Assembly: GCF_012848175.1 (NCBI RefSeq)
Contig: NZ_CP051651.1
Span: 4,891,825 to 4,955,824, forward strand
Source of the DNA: Xanthomonas campestris pv. badrii
Lineage (GTDB): Bacteria > Pseudomonadota > Gammaproteobacteria > Xanthomonadales > Xanthomonadaceae
Length of the DNA stretch: 64,000 nucleotides
Direction: 5' to 3'
Position 1 is the stretch's first letter. Each line of letters begins with the position of its first letter. Made by a program: the position numbers and the translations under genes. Of the stretch, positions 1 to 5,583 are shown one piece after another. The notes beneath the pieces are model-generated. The model saw only the letters and a program-made list of their open reading frames with translations. It was not told the origin of the DNA and made no database searches.

Positions 1-299
1 GAACGAATTGTTAGGCAGCGAGTGACCGCAAAGGTTGGATGGTGCAACCATGCTCCCCAGCACTGCCGCCTGGACCGAGTGTGCCGCAGCTTGTGGGATG
101 GAGCTTGCCCAGCGATGCCGTGGCGCGGTGCCACCGAAGCCAAGTGCAATGAGCGCAGCGCGCCCACAACGTGCGAAGCCGAAGCGCCGGACTCACCGCA
201 ACCCATAACAGCGGTGACTGCCGCCCGGGGCTGACCGCATGTGTGCCAGCCCACTCACCGAAGCTCGCCCGCCGACGTGCTTGCTCCACCACGGTCTAA
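1..299. repeat. Integron cassette C9, ORF-poor, second copy of C3 (partial)
   Basis: This cassette body is a diverged copy (about 85% identical by eye) of cassette C3 at 3208-3547. A GTG-started 93-codon frame exists on the minus strand (11-292) and a 70-codon frame on the plus strand (22-234). Neither survives in C3, because a small indel near 120 shifts both frames, so coding is doubtful. The right half of its own attC (core GTTAGGC at 10-16) is at the window edge; the rest lies outside. Confidence 0.7.
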
Positions 300-354
300 C
301 GACAAGCTAAGCGGCGCAGCTATGCTGCGTCCTTGCTTCAGCGCATTGTTAGCT
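294..354 (-). repeat. attC site of cassette C8 (divergent type)
   Basis: Core GTCTAAC at 294-300 and core GTTAGCT at 348-354 bound an imperfect inverted repeat. Its internal sequence does not match the GCCTGA/TTAAGCCG and CGGCTTGAATGAA arms shared by the other sites in this array, so the cassette probably came from a different integron lineage. Confidence 0.75.
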
Positions 355-1063
355 TTGGTAGAAACTTAACTTCACCCTTGAGAAAAGTATTATAGAACTG
401 AGTTAGTACGTGGTACTTTTGCCCAAAGATAGAGCCATATCTAATATCTACAACCGTAGACCTGCCCGAGGTACTGAAAGTACAAGGAGGTATATCACCA
501 TTGATTACTCCACAGGCAAGTGCTTCTAACTCAAATGGTCGTTCAGATTGAATTTCTGTTGAAACCCTTAGAAGGGGTGCGCCTGAGTCATCAGGGTTAA
601 AGAAGTTTTCGTAGTCGCTTAGTAACGCTACTTTGTACTTACGAGTTTCTCCAGCGCGAATATCTACTCCACTACCATTATAGCCGTTAGCAAATTCATC
701 ACCATATGGGGATTTATTAGAGTCATAATTATAAAATTCTACTCTGACATTTTTTGCGGTCACATTAGATGTGTTTTTTATAGTAAAAGTTACTAATTCA
801 TCGTTGGAGCTGTTTCTTTCTTTTTCTACCCTCGTTATTTCTAATTTAGTCGGATTCTGATCAATGGTGAGGAGGTCTTGAGCACTCAGCTTCGATGGAG
901 CGGGTTCCAGCCATTGGTAAACACTAATAGTCCAGATAATCAGCTGGACTGAGCCTACAAATATTCCAATTGCAGCTCCAACATAGCCAATTCTATTTGG
1001 CATAGTCCAACTTTTGAACTGCTTGGACGAAGGTATTAAAAGTTTCAAGTTATCTCCGTTCAC
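338..1063 (-). CDS. Cassette C8: AT-rich membrane-anchored protein of unknown function
   Basis: I do not recognise this 241-residue protein. The first 25 or so residues are polar. One strongly hydrophobic stretch follows (about residues 26-50, beginning IGYVGAAIGIFVG), then roughly 190 residues rich in beta-prone, Asn/Ser-rich sequence. That is a type II or signal-anchor topology with a periplasmic or external domain. Base composition is far more AT-rich than the surroundings, which points to recent acquisition from another genome. The start is uncertain: the longest frame begins with GTG at 1063, a TTG with a better GGAG spacing lies about 15 bases downstream, and an ATG precedes the membrane segment. 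The stop lies inside the cassette's own attC, as is usual for cassette genes. Confidence 0.75.
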   Translation of the reverse strand: MNGDNLKLLIPSSKQFKSWTMPNRIGYVGAAIGIFVGSVQLIIWTISVYQWLEPAPSKLSAQDLLTIDQNPTKLEITRVEKERNSSNDELVTFTIKNTSNVTAKNVRVEFYNYDSNKSPYGDEFANGYNGSGVDIRAGETRKYKVALLSDYENFFNPDDSGAPLLRVSTEIQSERPFELEALACGVINGDIPPCTFSTSGRSTVVDIRYGSIFGQKYHVLTQFYNTFLKGEVKFLPKLTMR

Positions 1064-1071
1064 TTAGTGAA

Positions 1072-1131
1072 AGCTGACGCCTGAGTTAAGCCGTGGCGCG
1101 AAGCGGCATCGGCTTGAACGAACTGTTAGCT
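1072..1131 (-). repeat. attC site of cassette C7 (altered core)
   Basis: Shares the array's standard arms (CTGAGTTAAGCCG and CGGCTTGAACGAA), with core GTTAGCT at 1125-1131. The other core reads AGCTGAC (minus strand GTCAGCT) instead of GTTAGNN, so the TT that IntI cuts beside is changed to TC. This site may be poor for recombination. Confidence 0.85.
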
Positions 1132-1860
1132 AGCACTCTCTTCATTTGGACCCAAGCCAATGACGTTCAAAAGCATTCTTCCAAGTGGAGTTGTGCTGGG
1201 CGAGTGGTACGAGAAATTTTTAGTGAATGCGTCGATCTCGGGCTGCTTATTGCGATCTAGCCTAAGATCTCGTTGAAGCAATCCAAGGCTTTCCAGGTGT
1301 GATTTGTAGCTCTCTTGGAGAGTGTGCCGGTCTTGTTCGACTTGGGGTGCGCCCATGTAGGCCCTAGCCGGCTGCAAGACTGATTCGTGGGTCTTCCAGA
1401 ACTCATCTGGAGCGCCGATATATGACCCAATGAATGAACGAAGCCAGATTATTTCAACGTCGTTAATCTCACCGAGAATTCGAAGAAGATGACGAGAGTC
1501 GTTTTGGCTTTCTTCCTCTTCCGTAAGGCTGTGTGCAACTAGAGAGGCTAGGTACTCTCTTCGCTCATCGCTTGTCGAGCGTGCCGCCTGTCGCATTGCT
1601 TCTTCTGTGAGTTCTACAAATTTTTCGTCAAAGAAACGACGATGAATAAAATTCTCTTCCAACTGGTTGATTCGCCTATCCAACGCGGCGGCAAATTTTG
1701 AGATTCTTTCAATTCTTTGATTAGGAATGATTGTGCTGGCGAGTTCAACCAGCAGCGATCCAGCAAATGGGACTGCGCCAAGAATCGACTTTGCGCCAGC
1801 TGCTACGTAGTCGATTGCTTTGTTCTTGATTTCGGAAGGACTGGAAGAGTCGTCTGTCAT
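1126..1860 (-). CDS. Cassette C7: protein with a glycine-rich hydrophobic N-terminal segment
   Basis: A 244-residue protein I cannot assign. Residues about 17-46 form an Ala/Gly-rich hydrophobic stretch (AAGAKSILGAVPFAGSLL) followed by a basic helix. The rest is predicted helical and charged, with an acidic run (EEEES) near residue 115. The pattern of a short hydrophobic Gly-Pro-Gly hairpin followed by a charged coiled region recurs in bacterial proteins thought to act at membranes, including some abortive-infection candidates. That link is resemblance only. The ATG at 1860 sits almost at the cassette boundary, without a clear ribosome-binding site inside the cassette. Translation probably depends on upstream sequence or is leaderless. 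The TAA stop overlaps the attC core. Confidence 0.8.
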   Translation of the reverse strand: MTDDSSSPSEIKNKAIDYVAAGAKSILGAVPFAGSLLVELASTIIPNQRIERISKFAAALDRRINQLEENFIHRRFFDEKFVELTEEAMRQAARSTSDERREYLASLVAHSLTEEEESQNDSRHLLRILGEINDVEIIWLRSFIGSYIGAPDEFWKTHESVLQPARAYMGAPQVEQDRHTLQESYKSHLESLGLLQRDLRLDRNKQPEIDAFTKNFSYHSPSTTPLGRMLLNVIGLGPNEESAS

Positions 1861-1865
1861 GTTCT

Positions 1866-1925
1866 GGCTAACGCCTGAATTAAGCCGACACGCTAAGCGT
1901 GTTCGGCTTGAATGAACTGTTATAC
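1866..1925 (-). repeat. attC site of cassette C6
   Basis: Cores GGCTAAC at 1866-1872 and GTTATAC at 1919-1925 flank the array's standard inverted arms, with a central stem around CACGCTAAGCGTG. Confidence 0.88.
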
Positions 1926-1953
1926 ATCAATCCGTATGGCCTACTTGGCTATC

Positions 1954-2313
1954 CTATTCCTGACTAGTGAGGGCGATATCGATAATATCGATGTTGATAC
2001 GCGCGCGAATTTCAGAGCTTGTGATGTCGTGAGATGTAGGTACTACGATTATTCGTGCCTCAATTTCTATGTCCCAGTCGCTGTCATGGTCCTCGCCGTC
2101 CGAGTCAGTGTGCTGCACAACGCACGTGCCTTTGATCCGAACCACAATACTCTCCGGTGGTTCTTCACAGGAGTACTCGGGCTCTTCGCGGTCGACACTT
2201 ATAATGCTCCCCTCGTAATTTCCTCGGTCGCCATCGTCAACTTGGTGGCCATGACCGATAACACGCTTAATGATCTCATCTGAAAAGATTTCTTCGACTG
2301 ATTTTGCAAACAT
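1954..2313 (-). CDS. Cassette C6: small acidic protein of unknown function
   Basis: A 119-residue protein with a very high Asp/Glu content, including DSDGEDHDSDWDIEIEA around residues 70-86 and an Ile-rich C-terminus. No signal peptide or membrane segment is visible and I recognise no family. An AAAGGAG ribosome-binding site lies about ten bases ahead of the ATG at 2313, good support for real translation. The high negative charge would suit a DNA mimic or a binder of a basic partner, but that is speculation. Confidence 0.78.
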   Translation of the reverse strand: MFAKSVEEIFSDEIIKRVIGHGHQVDDGDRGNYEGSIISVDREEPEYSCEEPPESIVVRIKGTCVVQHTDSDGEDHDSDWDIEIEARIIVVPTSHDITSSEIRARINIDIIDIALTSQE

Positions 2314-2332
2314 CTGTGCAACTCCTTTTGAG

Positions 2333-2392
2333 GTATAACGCCTGAATTAAGCCGACCCGCGAAGCGGGTTCGGCTTGAATGAATTGTTAGGC
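2333..2392 (-). repeat. attC site of cassette C5
   Basis: Cores GTATAAC at 2333-2339 and GTTAGGC at 2386-2392, with standard arms and a perfect central stem CCCGCGAAGCGGG. Confidence 0.9.
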
Positions 2393-2684
2393 AGCATCTC
2401 TCTCGCCCCTTTTCGCTCGAGTTCCACGAGCTCATCAGCAGGCTTGGCCTGTAAGGGAGGCGGGACTCCCGAGAAGCAATGACAGCCTTCTTAGTACGAA
2501 CGACAAATGACCGAAGCATCTCCTGAGCCTTATTGATCATATGAGTACCCTCCTTTTGGATGAGATGTGAAAGAACGGAACAAGCTTCTGAAACAAGGAA
2601 TCCAGCGACAAAGCTAACTGGTCCAGCTGCAACATAGAACAGGCCCGTCATCATCAGTCTCAGGAGGCCGCCTCTGAGAGACAC
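2347..2684 (-). pseudogene. Cassette C5: small membrane protein gene with a likely 2-base frameshift
   Basis: The frame that begins at GTG 2684 (or ATG 2654) encodes a hydrophobic N-terminus (LFYVAAGPVSFVAGFLVSEA) and an amphipathic middle, then switches to an unnatural Arg/Ser-rich reading that runs on through the attC into the neighbouring cassette. Removing one GA repeat unit at 2471-2474 joins it to another frame. The joined frame reads KKAVIASGVPPLQAKPADEL and ends NNSFKPNPLRGSA, with a stop inside the attC at 2347. That C-terminus is the usual product of translation into this type of attC. So the cassette gene was probably intact until a dinucleotide duplication. An alternative is that the longer frame is genuine. 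Confidence 0.55.
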
Positions 2685-2712
2685 AGAAGTGTTTCGACGA
2701 TTTGTCTATGCT

Positions 2713-2772
2713 GTCTAACGCTTGAATTAAGCCGACCCGCAAAGTGGGTTCGGCTTGAATGAATTGTTAGTG
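2713..2772 (-). repeat. attC site of cassette C4
   Basis: Cores GTCTAAC at 2713-2719 and GTTAGTG at 2766-2772, standard arms with central stem CCCGCAAAGTGGG. Confidence 0.9.
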
Positions 2773-2785
2773 CTCAATCTTGCGC

Positions 2786-3187
2786 CTAGCCATTGAGAGA
2801 CAACCACGCGGCAACTTGCTTGTTGAGCGTATGCAATTGCATGTCATAGTCATCTGGCCACTCCGCGAATGCCCTGGTGCGAATGCCATCAAGCACGTCT
2901 TTAGGCACGCGAGCATTCTCATACTGGAAAAACTCTCGAGCGGCATTAAACTGCTTTTTGACCGTGTGTAGTTGCATGTCGTAGTCACCGTCCCATTCCG
3001 TGAAAGCTGAAGAGAAGATGCCGTTGACGAAATCACTCGGGTCAAGGCTTGAGTAAAATTGATTGAGCTCGAGATAGGCGTCAATCTGTTTTTCTAGCGT
3101 GTGTTTCTGCATGTCAAAGTCATCGGGCCATTCTTCCCGCGCTTTGGCAAGGATGCGTGCGTGAACATCTGCTGGAACACTCGCCAT
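2786..3187 (-). CDS. Cassette C4: protein made of three tandem ~42-residue modules
   Basis: The 133-residue product consists almost entirely of three copies of one module. Each has a helix-like start (VPADVHARI, DPSDFVNGI, VPKDVLDGI), then a signature EWPDDFDMQKHTL / EWDGDYDMQLHTV / EWPDDYDMQLHTL, then KQ and a short linker. The conserved core is A-x-x-EW-x-x-D-[FY]-DMQ-x-HT-[LV]-x-KQ. No signal peptide or membrane segment is present. I chose the ATG at 3187, just inside the cassette; the open frame extends further upstream through the previous attC into C3, which is an accident of frame. I know no function for this module. The regular repetition suggests a binding scaffold rather than an enzyme. 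Confidence 0.85.
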   Translation of the reverse strand: MASVPADVHARILAKAREEWPDDFDMQKHTLEKQIDAYLELNQFYSSLDPSDFVNGIFSSAFTEWDGDYDMQLHTVKKQFNAAREFFQYENARVPKDVLDGIRTRAFAEWPDDYDMQLHTLNKQVAAWLSLNG

Positions 3188-3201
3188 AATGTCTCGTTGA
3201 G

Positions 3202-3261
3202 CGCTAACGCTTGAATTAAGCCGAGTTGCGAAGCAACTTCGGCTTGAATGAGTTGTTAGGC
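3202..3261 (-). repeat. attC site of cassette C3
   Basis: Cores CGCTAAC at 3202-3208 and GTTAGGC at 3255-3261, standard arms with central stem GTTGCGAAGCAAC. Confidence 0.9.
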
Positions 3262-3547
3262 AGTGAGTGGCCGCAAAGGTTGGATGGTGCAACCATGCTC
3301 CCCAGCACTGCCGCCTGGACCAAGTGTGCCACAGCTTGCGGGATGGAGCTTGCCCAGCGATGCAGCGGCGCGTGATGCTACCGAAGCCAAGTGCACCGAG
3401 CGCAGCGCGGGAACGACGTGCCAAGGCGAAGCACCGAACTTGCCGCAACCCGTAACGGCGATGACTGCTGTCCGGAGCCAACCGCATGCACGCCTGCGAA
3501 CTCACCGAAGCTGCCCCCGCCAACGCATTTGCTCCACCACCGCCTAA
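3208..3547. repeat. Integron cassette C3, ORF-poor, duplicated as C9
   Basis: A cassette of about 340 bp bounded by attC cores. Its body (3262-3541) aligns along its length with positions 17-293. Substitutions are scattered without third-position bias that I can see, and a small insertion near 3374 shifts all frames relative to the other copy. Overlapping frames of 62-94 codons exist on the plus strand, but none is conserved past the indel. It is best read as a non-coding or decayed cassette, perhaps carrying an RNA or regulatory signal. Confidence 0.7.
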
Positions 3548-3601
3548 CGCCTGAGTTAAGCCGAGCCGCGACGCGGCTTCGGCTTGAATGAATGGTTAGA
3601 T
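3542..3601 (-). repeat. attC site of cassette C2
   Basis: Cores GCCTAAC at 3542-3548 and GTTAGAT at 3595-3601, standard arms with central stem GCCGCGACGCGGC. Confidence 0.9.
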
Positions 3602-3608
3602 GGCAGTT

Positions 3609-3881
3609 TCATGATCTCACCGCCCAAAGGACAGAGAGCAACGCAGTGAAAAGCGACAAGTTGGCGACGAAGCGCAAGGCTACGCGATAAGTAAATGGTG
3701 CTCTCCAAGTCCGACAGAGACCATACACGCTAGCCAAGCCAGCGAGGATGCTTACCAGGAAGAGGGGCCAGCTGAAGCCAACACGCAGCAATAGGAACAA
3801 CGCAGCAAGCGTCCCAGCGACAGATACTGCTGTAACGAGAATGCCTTGGGAGGTATTGTACGGGCGTGGTGCCATTACCAT
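3609..3881 (-). CDS. Cassette C2: small three-helix membrane protein
   Basis: A 90-residue protein that is mostly hydrophobic. Three candidate membrane helices lie at about residues 13-32 (ILVTAVSVAGTLAALFLLL), 36-55 (FSWPLFLVSILAGLASVYGL) and 67-87 (VALRFVANLSLFTALLSVLW), with short basic loops between. No family recognised. The first ATG at 3881 lies directly after the attC core (TTAG-ATG), so any ribosome-binding site would have to come from the upstream cassette. A second ATG two codons later is equally possible. Small membrane proteins are common integron cargo; function unknown. Confidence 0.78.
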   Translation of the reverse strand: MVMAPRPYNTSQGILVTAVSVAGTLAALFLLLRVGFSWPLFLVSILAGLASVYGLCRTWRAPFTYRVALRFVANLSLFTALLSVLWAVRS

Positions 3882-3939
3882 CTAACACCTGAGTTAAGCC
3901 GCGCCGAGAAGCGGCGTCGGCTTGAATGAATAGTTAGCC
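3880..3939 (-). repeat. attC site of cassette C1
   Basis: Cores ATCTAAC at 3880-3886 and GTTAGCC at 3933-3939, standard arms with central stem around GCCGAGAAGCGGC. It supplies the stop codon of the C1 gene and the 5' end of C2. Confidence 0.9.
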
Positions 3940-4299
3940 ACCACCTGGCCGCATCACAGGGCAAGCCCCCACTAGCGCGTTCGACACGAGAACATTCATG
4001 GGGTCGCCCCAGACATCTTTGTTGGCTAGCAGATACTTATCGACAACGTCTCGTAATACTTCGCTGCTCATTTCAGAAGTACATGCATGAACCTTCCCCA
4101 CCTCTTCCTTAGATGCTCCGTAGAACCCAGAGCTCAACAGCCCGTCTACAACGCCCATTACATAGGCTGATCGAGTGGAAGGTGACTGCGCAACATACGC
4201 CTCACCTTTCAAGTACCCATCATAGACATGCACCGACTGCGCAGAACTGGCCGAGGCAGCTAACAACAGACCAGCGAATAATCCGAATCGCATAACCAA
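3934..4299 (-). CDS. Cassette C1: secreted Rap1a/Tai-like small protein
   Basis: A 121-residue precursor with a clear signal peptide (MRFGLFAGLLLAASASSAQS, cleavage after about residue 20). The mature part has the pattern seen in Rap1a/Tai-type periplasmic proteins: a YVMGVVDG helix, a cysteine in VHACTSEM, a V-x-x-YLLANKD stretch, and a second cysteine near the C-terminus (VGACPV) that could pair with the first. Rap1a and Tai proteins are immunity factors against peptidoglycan-cleaving type VI effectors, so a role in protection against competitors is plausible. The assignment is by pattern only and other DUF families share this helical fold. It is the cassette closest to attI, hence the best placed for expression. 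An AGGAG ribosome-binding site precedes the start. Confidence 0.72.
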   Translation of the reverse strand: MVMRFGLFAGLLLAASASSAQSVHVYDGYLKGEAYVAQSPSTRSAYVMGVVDGLLSSGFYGASKEEVGKVHACTSEMSSEVLRDVVDKYLLANKDVWGDPMNVLVSNALVGACPVMRPGGG

Positions 4300-4309
4300 G
4301 TCTCCTGCG

Positions 4310-4345
4310 GGCTAACTACTATTGGACCGCCGAAATGCGGCGTTG
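4310..4345 (-). other. attI recombination site (core)
   Basis: A lone GTTAGCC core (minus strand, 4316-4310) lies between the first cassette gene and the integrase, without the paired inverted arms of an attC. That is what an attI looks like. Its right limit is not defined by the sequence. Confidence 0.7.
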
Positions 4346-4350
4346 CATGG

Positions 4351-4379
4351 AGTATCTTCGATCGTTGGGGCCTTGTGAA
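4351..4379 (-). promoter_or_regulatory. Candidate cassette promoter Pc
   Basis: On the minus strand TTCACA (4379-4374) and GATACT (4356-4351) are separated by 17 bases and point into the cassette array, with the predicted start about 28 bases before the attI core. This is the position expected for a cassette promoter located between intI and attI. Match quality is five of six and four of six against the sigma-70 consensus. Confidence 0.5.
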
Positions 4380-4433
4380 TGGGGGAAATCCTAGCCGGGA
4401 TCACGGGCTGCACGATGGCAAGCGGGCGCGACC

Positions 4434-5468
4434 ATGCTGTCCAGGCGTATGAAATACACCAAAAAAACGTACGGCGTAACCGCATCCCCAGGGCCCCGGT
4501 TACTCGACCAGGTGCGTGAACGCCTGCGCGTTCGGCACTACAGCCTGCGCACCGAGCAGGCGTACCTCAGCTGGATACGGCGGTTCATCCTGGCCAGCGG
4601 CAAGCGCCATCCGGCGCAGATGGGGCAGGCGGAGGTCGAGGCGTTTCTTACCCGCCTGGCGACCGATGCTCAGGTGTCTGCGGGGACGCAGAACCAGGCC
4701 CTGGCTGCGTTGCTGTTTCTCTACCGCGAGGTCCTGCGTATCGAGCTGCCGCGGATGGAACATCTGGTGCGTGCCAAGCGGCCCAGGCGCATCCCGGTGG
4801 TGCTGGCGCGGGAGGAAGTTGCACGCCTGCTGGCGGGGATGGAGGGTACGTGTTGGCTGATGGCCAGCCTGCTCTACGGCAGCGGGATGCGGTTGATGGA
4901 ATGCCTGCGGCTGCGCATCAAGGATGTGGACGACGCACGCGGGGAAATCGTGGTGCGCGATGGCAAAGGCGGCAAGGACCGCCGGGTGCCGCTACCGCTC
5001 AGCCTTCGAGATGCGCTCCTGCGTCAGCGCGAACGCGCGCTGGCGGTGCATGCCGCCGATCTTGCGGCCGGTACCGGGCGGGTGTTCCTGCCGCATGCCC
5101 TGGCACGGAAATATCCCAATGCGGATGCGGAGCCGGGGTGGCAATACCTGTTTCCGTCTGCGCGCCAATCGCGCGATCCGCGCAGTGGCAGGTGGGGTCG
5201 GCATCACGTGTCCGAAGAAATTCTGCAGCGTGCGGTGCAGGTGGCGCGGCGCCGCGCCGGCATCGCCAAGCCGGCCACCTGCCACACCTTGGCGACATTC
5301 GTTCGCCACGCATCTGCTGGAGCCGGCCACGATATCCGCACCGTGCAGGAGCTGTTGGGTCACTAGGATGTGGCCACTACCCAGATCTATACGCATGCAC
5401 TGGGCCGCGGTGCGTCTGCGGTGCGCAATCCGCTGGATGGGCCCGGCCTCACGGGCGGCGATGGGTGA
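4434..5468 (+). pseudogene. intI: Integron integrase gene intI, inactivated
   Basis: The product is a tyrosine recombinase of the IntI type. It has the SAM-like N-domain (VRERLRVRHYSLRTEQAY), the box I arginine in YGSGMRLMECLRLRIKDVD, and the IntI-specific extra segment (ALARKYPNADAEPGWQYLFPS). Near the C-terminus the H-x-x-R box is damaged. An extra G at 5291-5292 and a missing G at about 5322 put the stretch that should read RHSFATHLLE out of frame, so the catalytic arginine after HTL becomes Ala. A TAG at 5364-5366 then ends the frame before DVATTQIYTHAL, whose tyrosine codon at 5388-5390 is catalytic. The original stop is at 5466-5468. The gene faces away from the cassettes and lies beside ilvD, as in other xanthomonads. 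Confidence 0.92.
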
Positions 5469-5583
5469 GGCGGACTTGCCGGCGGTGGTGCCTTCGCTCT
5501 TGGGTCGCAGGTGCTGCTCCGCTGCCGATGTGCTGCATGCAGACGGAAATATCAGCCGACGCTAGTGCAGTCGGCCGAATGCC

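Larger units (their letters stand above)
1..4316 (-). mobile_element. Chromosomal integron cassette array (nine or more cassettes)
   Basis: Short genes on the minus strand are separated by imperfect inverted repeats of about 60 bp that begin and end in RYYYAAC/GTTRRRY cores, the hallmark of attC sites. All genes read away from an integrase pseudogene on the right, as expected for cassettes added at attI. Using the cut after the G of GTTRRRY, cassettes read from attI are: C1 3886-4315, C2 3548-3885, C3 3208-3547, C4 2719-3207, C5 2339-2718, C6 1872-2338, C7 1078-1871, C8 300-1077 and C9 up to 299, continuing past the window edge. Position next to ilvD matches what is known of Xanthomonas chromosomal integrons. 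Confidence 0.93.

Noticed and set aside
1912..2283. A 123-codon plus-strand frame
   Set aside because: It is antisense to the acidic cassette gene, which has its own ribosome-binding site and correct cassette orientation.
1126..2313. Neighbouring cassette genes as a toxin-antitoxin pair
   Set aside because: Each gene has its own attC and cassette, and neither resembles known toxin or antitoxin families.
3188..3523. Upstream extension of the three-module cassette gene
   Set aside because: It runs through an attC and the ORF-poor cassette C3 and gives an Arg/Ser-rich sequence. The ATG at 3187 lies at the natural cassette start.
294..3939. Regularly spaced near-identical repeats that could suggest a CRISPR array
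   Set aside because: The repeats are about 60 bp, imperfect and internally palindromic. They are bounded by GTTRRRY cores and separated by genes of different lengths, so they are attC sites.
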